64,000 nt of DNA from the NCBI RefSeq assembly GCF_019186805.1, contig NZ_CP066783.1, positions 3,175,501 through 3,239,500 of the forward strand, in the 5' to 3' direction. The notes beneath the pieces are model-generated. The model saw nothing but the letters and a program-made list of their open reading frames with translations. It searched no databases and was not told the origin of the DNA. Shown one piece after another: positions 1 through 8,607 of the stretch (positions within the stretch are counted from its first letter, which is position 1; each line of letters starts with the position of its first letter). Made by a program: the position numbers and the translations under genes. This stretch comes from Comamonas fluminis. GTDB taxonomy: Bacteria; Pseudomonadota; Gammaproteobacteria; Burkholderiales; Burkholderiaceae_C.

Positions 1-190
1 GCAACTCTTCTGTCTGCGTAAGTTGAGCTTGTCGCTCTGCGGGAGGCCCTGAATGCGTCTTCAGCCACTGATACAGGCTATGTTGACTAACGCCAAGGCG
101 CTGTGACACGTCAGCGACCTTGTGGCCTCGTTGTGTGATCTGCTTGATGGCTTCGATCTTGAATTCGTCTGGATATTTAGGCTTACTCAT
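1..190 (-). CDS. IS3-family transposase OrfA, N-terminal part
   Basis: This is the first 63 codons of a transposase OrfA, cut by the window edge. The product starts MSKPKYPDEFKIEAIKQI and continues with a helix-turn-helix of the IS3 OrfA type (VADVSQRLGVSQHSLYQWLK, about residues 26-45). That domain binds the element's terminal repeats. The ATG at 188-190 is preceded by AGGAGG at good spacing, which supports the start. In IS3 elements OrfA is normally fused to the DDE-containing OrfB by programmed frameshifting; that part is not visible here. Confidence 0.85.
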   Translation of the reverse strand, partial: MSKPKYPDEFKIEAIKQITQRGHKVADVSQRLGVSQHSLYQWLKTHSGPPAERQAQLTQTEEL

Positions 191-253
191 GGCACCTCCT
201 ATTGGGCCTCGGGATTGAGGCTCAGAAGTGTCTAGAAAACCCGGGGCGATTCA
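1..253 (-). mobile_element. IS3-family insertion sequence, left end (partial)
   Basis: The end of an insertion sequence enters from the left edge. Read on the minus strand, the element begins at 253 with TGAATCGCCCCGGG, a terminal inverted repeat of the kind seen in several IS3-family groups. About 60 bp of leader follow, then a Shine-Dalgarno (AGGAGG) and the start of an OrfA transposase gene. The base next to the terminus (254) is base 8 of a CRISPR repeat, so the element sits inside the array. The other end, orfB and the target duplication lie outside the window. The subgroup cannot be fixed from this fragment. Confidence 0.85.
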
Positions 254-261
254 CAGCGAAC
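254..261 (-). repeat. CRISPR repeat remnant truncated by the IS
   Basis: The eight bases read GTTCGCTG on the minus strand, identical to the first eight bases of the array repeat. They are followed directly by the IS terminus at 253. A normal 32-nt spacer (262-293) separates this remnant from the first intact repeat. This is what an insertion into a working repeat would leave, and it differs from the gradual decay often seen at array ends. Confidence 0.85.
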
Positions 262-441
262 GGCTATTTCCACTGGTTGCATTGGCGGCTTGTTTTCTGA
301 GCTGCCTGTGCGGCAGCGAACTCGCTCCTGAAATGTTCTGTGCGATCGACTTTTTTCTGAGCTGCCTGTGCGGCAGCGAACGGCTTGATATCATCACCCA
401 TTTTTTGGCAATATTTCTGAGCTGCCTGTGCGGCAGCGAAC

Positions 442-533
442 CAGCCCCTGCAACTAAACAGCCCGTTATGGCATTTCTGAGCTGCCTGTGCGGCAGCGAA
501 CCAGCCCCTGCAACTAAACAGCCCGTTATGGCA
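442..533 (-). repeat. Tandemly duplicated spacer
   Basis: The spacers at 442-473 and 502-533 are identical over all 32 nt, so one spacer-repeat unit has been duplicated in place. This is best explained by recombination or slippage between neighbouring repeats rather than two acquisitions. It is the only exact spacer duplication I found. Confidence 0.95.
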
Positions 534-1074
534 TTTCTGAGCTGCCTGTGCGGCAGCGAACGTCGCGCTCGGCTTTGGCCTGGTGTTCTTCCTTTTCTGA
601 GCTGCCTGTGCGGCAGCGAACTTGGGCCTTCTGGCCTGATGGCGAGCGCGATGTTTTCTGAGCTGCCTGTGCGGCAGCGAACCAGCAATGGGTGGATCTG
701 GCCTCGGTGCTCTTTTTCTGAGCTGCCTGTGCGGCAGCGAACCTGCACATACGCAGGCCACAGAACCCAGCGACTTTCTGAGCTGCCTGTGCGGCAGCGA
801 ACTCAGAGCCCTTTGGAGCGTCTGCATAGTCCTTTTTCTGAGCTGCCTGTGCGGCAGCGAACAATAGATGGCCTGCCTAGTACTGAGTGGCGGATTTCTG
901 AGCTGCCTGTGCGGCAGCGAACGCCAGGCGCAAATCTCTTCAGAATCACTTGCATTTCTGAGCTGCCTGTGCGGCAGCGAACACATCGTTACCCGTTGCG
1001 ACGAATTTTTTGCTTTTCTGAGCTGCCTGTGCGGCAGCGAACTGGCTCGTGTGCCTGGGGGCGGGGTGGCGGAA

Positions 1075-1102
1075 TTTCTGAGCTGCCTGTGCGGCAACGA
1101 AC
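1075..1102 (-). repeat. Single variant repeat in the array
   Basis: This repeat has A instead of G at 1097 on the plus strand, i.e. C6 to T in the transcribed repeat. C6 pairs with G20 at the bottom of the Cas6f hairpin, next to the cleavage site. The change turns a C-G pair into a U-G wobble. All other full repeats appear identical. Confidence 0.9.
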
Positions 1103-4100
1103 GACTCTGGCTTTGTGCGCGTGCCGCGCTCTTCTTTCTGAGCTGCCTGTGCGGCAGCGAACTTGAACAGGCGTGCGGAACTGCTTTCTATAATTTTCTG
1201 AGCTGCCTGTGCGGCAGCGAACGGCGAGAGTGCACAGGCTCTGCTGAAACGATTTTTCTGAGCTGCCTGTGCGGCAGCGAACACGATGACCACGGCCAGG
1301 GCGGTGACCTTGGTTTTCTGAGCTGCCTGTGCGGCAGCGAACTTTGAAGCCGCCGTATCAGTTCCCGAAGCCTTTTTCTGAGCTGCCTGTGCGGCAGCGA
1401 ACGCAGCATGAAAGCAGGGCGATCAGCAAAAACATTTCTGAGCTGCCTGTGCGGCAGCGAACACTACAGATGAATGCTGCATATGGCCTCCTATTTTCTG
1501 AGCTGCCTGTGCGGCAGCGAACTGTGCTCCTTCAGAGGATTCCCGGTTCTGCCGTTTCTGAGCTGCCTGTGCGGCAGCGAACTTGAAGCCGGGGTGCGCG
1601 CATGAAGCCCGTTTTTTTCTGAGCTGCCTGTGCGGCAGCGAACCTTTCTCCGACACTCGCCCCGGCACCGTAACTTTTCTGAGCTGCCTGTGCGGCAGCG
1701 AACCCATGCGCCTTTCAGCTCAGCAGGCACAGGCATTTCTGAGCTGCCTGTGCGGCAGCGAACATGTGGCTGCCGCACTCTTGGCACACATACCAGTTTC
1801 TGAGCTGCCTGTGCGGCAGCGAACTTCTGCAACGGGCAGTCAAAGTCGCTGATGACTTTCTGAGCTGCCTGTGCGGCAGCGAACGGTCTGCCGGTTCTGT
1901 TGAACCATCAATGCCATTTCTGAGCTGCCTGTGCGGCAGCGAACGCTGCGCTTCATGGCCTACCGCTTCAAGTTCTTTTCTGAGCTGCCTGTGCGGCAGC
2001 GAACTTACCACGCTGTAGCCCTGAAACTTCCCGAAATTTCTGAGCTGCCTGTGCGGCAGCGAACATTGAGGTGATCGGCGAAGCTTTCTTCGAGCATTTC
2101 TGAGCTGCCTGTGCGGCAGCGAACCTGATTAGTTCTGAGACTTCAGAGAAAACAGATTTCTGAGCTGCCTGTGCGGCAGCGAACTTGGAAAACGGCACTG
2201 GCTACGACTCCACCAATTTCTGAGCTGCCTGTGCGGCAGCGAACTTGCTGCGATTGCCATGATGAGCTGCCTTTCTTTTCTGAGCTGCCTGTGCGGCAGC
2301 GAACCTGTTAAAGCAAATTGTGTTGTATTTTGTACATTTCTGAGCTGCCTGTGCGGCAGCGAACAATGGGTCGAAGACCTGCCAGATGCAACCGAATTTC
2401 TGAGCTGCCTGTGCGGCAGCGAACGGCTGTGGGTCCATCAACATCGGTTTCAGCATTTTCTGAGCTGCCTGTGCGGCAGCGAACAGGCGTGATGCCCAGC
2501 GCGGCAAAGTCCTGAACTTTCTGAGCTGCCTGTGCGGCAGCGAACAAGGCCTTGCTGCACACCTATCTCATGTGGAATTTCTGAGCTGCCTGTGCGGCAG
2601 CGAACCGCATACGCGGCAACCGGGCTTTGGCCCTGCGTTTCTGAGCTGCCTGTGCGGCAGCGAACGTCGCGCAAGATGCGGAGCACCTTTGTGCGACTTT
2701 CTGAGCTGCCTGTGCGGCAGCGAACTTCGTTTGCAGGCAGAACGTGTCAAGTCCGGTTTTCTGAGCTGCCTGTGCGGCAGCGAACTGTCGGCCATGGTGG
2801 CCTGCTGCTGAAACTGCTTTCTGAGCTGCCTGTGCGGCAGCGAACGGTGAGCTGTCATCGTGGAAAGCGATTGATTTTTTCTGAGCTGCCTGTGCGGCAG
2901 CGAACTGGCATCGTCACCTCAAGCGCATCTGGGGGCATTTCTGAGCTGCCTGTGCGGCAGCGAACCAAAAAAGGACGTGAGGTCGTCGCGTACATTGTTT
3001 CTGAGCTGCCTGTGCGGCAGCGAACTTTGTCTCAGGAGGAGTTTGCTGAGCATCTGATTTCTGAGCTGCCTGTGCGGCAGCGAACCCGCTAAAGGCACGG
3101 CGAAGAACTCAGGGGAACTTTCTGAGCTGCCTGTGCGGCAGCGAACATCAAGCGTGTTGTGCCAATCTCTGATGCTTTTTTCTGAGCTGCCTGTGCGGCA
3201 GCGAACCAGCAGCATGCGACCATGGCCGATATCTCCAATTTCTGAGCTGCCTGTGCGGCAGCGAACCGGTTACTTGCGATGCACCGAACGCACCAGCATT
3301 TCTGAGCTGCCTGTGCGGCAGCGAACGCAACCGGGACAGGAGCATTCTTCAGCTCACAGTTTCTGAGCTGCCTGTGCGGCAGCGAACGGGCGCGTGACCA
3401 CGCCAAGGGTTTTGCCGTTTTTCTGAGCTGCCTGTGCGGCAGCGAACCCTGAGAAACAACGGCAGTACCGCCCCCCAGATTTCTGAGCTGCCTGTGCGGC
3501 AGCGAACCCCCATCGACACTGCGCCGCTATCGCGCACAATTTCTGAGCTGCCTGTGCGGCAGCGAACCTGGTAGATCTGGGGAATGGTGCCCTCCACCTT
3601 TTCTGAGCTGCCTGTGCGGCAGCGAACTCACGCTTCCAGTCCTGGTAGATCTGGGGAATTTTCTGAGCTGCCTGTGCGGCAGCGAACTGACTTTCAAGGC
3701 GACCAAGCTGCACAACATGTTTCTGAGCTGCCTGTGCGGCAGCGAACAGATGTATTTGCAGGTATCCCAGATCCAGCAATTTCTGAGCTGCCTGTGCGGC
3801 AGCGAACGGCATCACCCCTCAAAGCATCGGCCAGTCGGTTTTCTGAGCTGCCTGTGCGGCAGCGAACATTGAGTGACGTTGGCATGAGCTGCTCTGCCAT
3901 TTCTGAGCTGCCTGTGCGGCAGCGAACGTTTCAGTAGTTGCAGCAGCAGCGGCTTTTGATTTCTGAGCTGCCTGTGCGGCAGCGAACATGCGCAATGCCC
4001 AGGTTCGGTCGAATCTCATTTTCTGAGCTGCCTGTGCGGCAGCGAACTATCTGGCCATCTCGGGTGTCTACAAAAATGTTTTCTGAGCTGCCTGTGCGGC

Positions 4101-7100
4101 AGCGAACTGGGATACCTGTAAGTACATTCTGCTTTTGATTTTCTGAGCTGCCTGTGCGGCAGCGAACTTTTATTGCCCCAGACGTCCACATCAGGCTTAT
4201 TTCTGAGCTGCCTGTGCGGCAGCGAACGTTCGGCACTGTGTGGGACTTCTACAGCGACTTTTCTGAGCTGCCTGTGCGGCAGCGAACATCAAAGACACCG
4301 AAATTCGCACTGCCCTTTTTTTCTGAGCTGCCTGTGCGGCAGCGAACGATCTCATAACTGATGTGCCTTGTTGGATTCTTTTCTGAGCTGCCTGTGCGGC
4401 AGCGAACAGAAGCAGTGACATTTGCCCCAGTGCCAATAGTTTCTGAGCTGCCTGTGCGGCAGCGAACAAGACATTCTTGATTGGATTGCTGCCCGAGATT
4501 TTCTGAGCTGCCTGTGCGGCAGCGAACGGGGTCACTGGAACTTTTGCAGGGCGCTTGACTTTCTGAGCTGCCTGTGCGGCAGCGAACCAGTTTTTCGGGC
4601 TCGTCAACGTGCTGCCCGATTTCTGAGCTGCCTGTGCGGCAGCGAACCATGCTGCCTTGAAGACCTCCACAAACATTTTTTTCTGAGCTGCCTGTGCGGC
4701 AGCGAACGGCAAGCGTGGTGTGAAGAAGGCGTAAGGGCGTTTCTGAGCTGCCTGTGCGGCAGCGAACTTTGCGTCACCAGCGCCTTGTCTTCAGGCTTCT
4801 TTCTGAGCTGCCTGTGCGGCAGCGAACCGCATTCCACGCGAAACCGAAGACCGGGACTTTTTCTGAGCTGCCTGTGCGGCAGCGAACCTTGCGACTTCAT
4901 GGCCAAACGCGTTTTCGATTTTCTGAGCTGCCTGTGCGGCAGCGAACGAATGCACGTACTGGAACCAAGCGCCGGGCAATTTCTGAGCTGCCTGTGCGGC
5001 AGCGAACCTGCCTTCGATGCGTGCCTTCTTGAGCGTGACTTTCTGAGCTGCCTGTGCGGCAGCGAACATCGCAAATTACTGTGATGAGATGGTGCCCGAT
5101 TTTCTGAGCTGCCTGTGCGGCAGCGAACAAAATTGTCTACCCAGGCGGACACTCCATTGATTTCTGAGCTGCCTGTGCGGCAGCGAACTCTACATCATTA
5201 CCCTCACCGTCCTTGCCCTTTTTCTGAGCTGCCTGTGCGGCAGCGAACTCACAGGTGGCGTGACAGCTATCTCCGCTATCTTTCTGAGCTGCCTGTGCGG
5301 CAGCGAACTTTCTGATTGATGAATGCCACAACGATCTGCCTTTCTGAGCTGCCTGTGCGGCAGCGAACGAGAGAGAAACAGCGCCGCCGGCAATCGTCCT
5401 TTTCTGAGCTGCCTGTGCGGCAGCGAACTCGGTTTCAATCGACTCAGTCAGCGACCGGAATTTCTGAGCTGCCTGTGCGGCAGCGAACAAAGCTCTCGAG
5501 AAACGCACTGAATAATGCAATTTCTGAGCTGCCTGTGCGGCAGCGAACGATGCTTTGAGGGGTGATGCCCAACCCGGCATTTCTGAGCTGCCTGTGCGGC
5601 AGCGAACGAGATACCGCCAGATAAGTGCGGTGAAGGTCATTTCTGAGCTGCCTGTGCGGCAGCGAACGAACCATGCAGCCCATAGTGGGCGACGCATAGT
5701 TTCTGAGCTGCCTGTGCGGCAGCGAACGGTGCTGATGTGCTGCTGATGACCCAGCGCATTTTCTGAGCTGCCTGTGCGGCAGCGAACAAGCTGAACTCAT
5801 TTGCAGGCTGAAACGACGATTTCTGAGCTGCCTGTGCGGCAGCGAACCATGTGCTGCCAGCACTGAAAAAAGGCCGTAATTTCTGAGCTGCCTGTGCGGC
5901 AGCGAACGCCCAAGAAATGGGCCTTCATCACCCGAATATTTTCTGAGCTGCCTGTGCGGCAGCGAACAAGGGAAGTTTCCGCATGGCGCTCGCATCAGTT
6001 TTCTGAGCTGCCTGTGCGGCAGCGAACGACGAACTGGGTTAGTTCCTCTGTCGCCTTATTTTCTGAGCTGCCTGTGCGGCAGCGAACCATGTAACTGCGG
6101 GAGGTGCCGCGTGCAGCCATTTCTGAGCTGCCTGTGCGGCAGCGAACGATGCTGAGGGGCGTGTGTCAGCGCTCTACATTTTCTGAGCTGCCTGTGCGGC
6201 AGCGAACTCCGCCTTCCCAGCTCAGCTGGGCGATGCAATTTTCTGAGCTGCCTGTGCGGCAGCGAACATCGGCCAGTCGGTGGCGTTGGGGTTCGGTTTT
6301 TTCTGAGCTGCCTGTGCGGCAGCGAACGAAAACCCCTGCCAGCCCGGAAATCAGGTCGCTTTCTGAGCTGCCTGTGCGGCAGCGAACCACCGGAACACAG
6401 GCCTTGCGCACTTCAATGATTTCTGAGCTGCCTGTGCGGCAGCGAACCGAATCACCCATCATTGGGCTATTTTTCAACATTTCTGAGCTGCCTGTGCGGC
6501 AGCGAACAACGTGTTTGGATGCTAACGCTGACCTATGCATTTCTGAGCTGCCTGTGCGGCAGCGAACGAACGGATAACAAGCCCATCGTGATCGACTCTT
6601 TTCTGAGCTGCCTGTGCGGCAGCGAACTTTCAATCTCGGTGGAGTCACCGAACTTGAATTTTCTGAGCTGCCTGTGCGGCAGCGAACGTCGAAGATGTCT
6701 GAGCAAGACATTCTTGATTTTTCTGAGCTGCCTGTGCGGCAGCGAACAGCATTTGCGATTAAACATAAGATACATAAACTTTCTGAGCTGCCTGTGCGGC
6801 AGCGAACATCTTTCAGGTCTTCGCTGGTGACGTCAAAAATTTCTGAGCTGCCTGTGCGGCAGCGAACCCGATAGCTGAGCGACGTTGACGATTTCCTGAT
6901 TTCTGAGCTGCCTGTGCGGCAGCGAACACGAGCTGCCAGCTATCGAAAGGAGCCGCAATTTTCTGAGCTGCCTGTGCGGCAGCGAACCGCCAAGCATCGC
7001 GCCAGCTGGAATTCGGACTTTTCTGAGCTGCCTGTGCGGCAGCGAACGTGCACGACATTTCGCCACCAAGTTGGATCTGTTTCTGAGCTGCCTGTGCGGC

Positions 7101-8607
7101 AGCGAACAAGTGCTCCGCTTTAGCAGCGTTTTGCTCAACTTTCTGAGCTGCCTGTGCGGCAGCGAACCTGACCCGCTCAACGTCGAGTTCACACATGAAT
7201 TTCTGAGCTGCCTGTGCGGCAGCGAACGGCCTTCTGGCCTGATGGTGAGCGCGATGTGTTTTCTGAGCTGCCTGTGCGGCAGCGAACCCTTGATCGTTGC
7301 TCGCCGCTTGATCTTTGGATTTCTGAGCTGCCTGTGCGGCAGCGAACGTCTGCAATGCCTTTTAGAGACGATGTATCGATTTCTGAGCTGCCTGTGCGGC
7401 AGCGAACAATTTCGGTGTCTTTGATCTTCTCTGCAGCTTTTTCTGAGCTGCCTGTGCGGCAGCGAACGGCAACCAGAGCGCCAGCTGCAGCAGCAGCCTT
7501 TTCTGAGCTGCCTGTGCGGCAGCGAACATGTTGATGGACCCACAGCCAAAGCATGTACATTTCTGAGCTGCCTGTGCGGCAGCGAACAAGGCCGTGCTGT
7601 CCACTTATCGCATGTGGCATTTCTGAGCTGCCTGTGCGGCAGCGAACCAGGCTTCAAAGCCTTCAAGGGTTTTGTGAATTTTCTGAGCTGCCTGTGCGGC
7701 AGCGAACGCTTGTCGACGGGATCGCTTTTTTCTGCGGGTTTTCTGAGCTGCCTGTGCGGCAGCGAACTTGGACTGCTCAGGGTCAGAGTCTGAGCGTTTT
7801 TTCTGAGCTGCCTGTGCGGCAGCGAACACATGGGCACCAAGTCCAACGGCAAAACCCTTTTTCTGAGCTGCCTGTGCGGCAGCGAACAAGACCCTCTGGA
7901 AGGGCATGGGAACGCTTACTTTCTGAGCTGCCTGTGCGGCAGCGAACCCTGCTGCACCTGGGCAGCCTCCCTGGTTTGATTTCTGAGCTGCCTGTGCGGC
8001 AGCGAACAGCAGTCAGACGGGATTCGATTTTCCGGGTCTTTTCTGAGCTGCCTGTGCGGCAGCGAACACTATGAAATAGACATCATGCTCGCAGGGAAAT
8101 TTCTGAGCTGCCTGTGCGGCAGCGAACGCCGTTCTGACTGTCGGGCAGATCGACGGCCATTTCTGAGCTGCCTGTGCGGCAGCGAACGATCGGGGCGCTT
8201 TGCTTTTTCAGCCTTGCGATTTCTGAGCTGCCTGTGCGGCAGCGAACATGCGCGAGCCACCACCCTCCCAGCTCAACTGTTTCTGAGCTGCCTGTGCGGC
8301 AGCGAACTAGACCCGCGAGACGACGGCAACTGGACAGGCTTTCTGAGCTGCCTGTGCGGCAGCGAACACCGGCAAACGCTTAGGCACCATTGCCCAATTT
8401 TTCTGAGCTGCCTGTGCGGCAGCGAACGTGGCCTGAGCCATTGCCAGAGCTGGACCAGCTTTCTGAGCTGCCTGTGCGGCAGCGAACATGACTCATGAAG
8501 ACCGCGTTGCTCACATCAATTTCTGAGCTGCCTGTGCGGCAGCGAACAGGGTTGGTTAATGCTCGTTTCGCTTTATCTCTTTCTGAGCTGCCTGTGCGGC
8601 AGCGAAC

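Larger units (their letters stand above)
254..8607 (-). CRISPR. Type I-F CRISPR array, 139 full repeats and 139 spacers
   Basis: The 28-bp repeat, in transcribed (minus) orientation, starts GTTCGCTGCCGCACAGGCAG and ends CTCAGAAA. Its CTGCC/GGCAG stem is the hairpin recognised by Cas6f. Full repeats start at 294 and recur every 60 bp to 8580-8607. Counting intervals gives 139 full repeats. Of 139 spacers, 131 are 32 nt, seven are 33 nt (622, 1583, 1764, 2485, 3086, 3327, 5068) and one is 31 nt (5549). Only one repeat differs from consensus (1075-1102). Repeat orientation and the leader next to cas6f show transcription leftward, so the newest spacers are near 8.6 kb and the oldest near 0.3 kb. 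The old end is interrupted by an IS. Confidence 0.98.

Noticed and set aside
234..261. A degenerate terminal CRISPR repeat by gradual decay
   Set aside because: Identity stops abruptly after 8 nt at a recognisable IS terminus, so insertion explains it better than decay.
228..8498. Many long open frames on both strands across the array, with repeated peptides such as FLSCLCGSE, ELPVRQRT, SLPHRQLRK and FAAAQAAQK
   Set aside because: They arise because a stop-free repeat recurs every 60 bp (a multiple of 3), so chance spacer frames stay open. The peptides are translations of the CRISPR repeat, not genes or a repeat-protein family.
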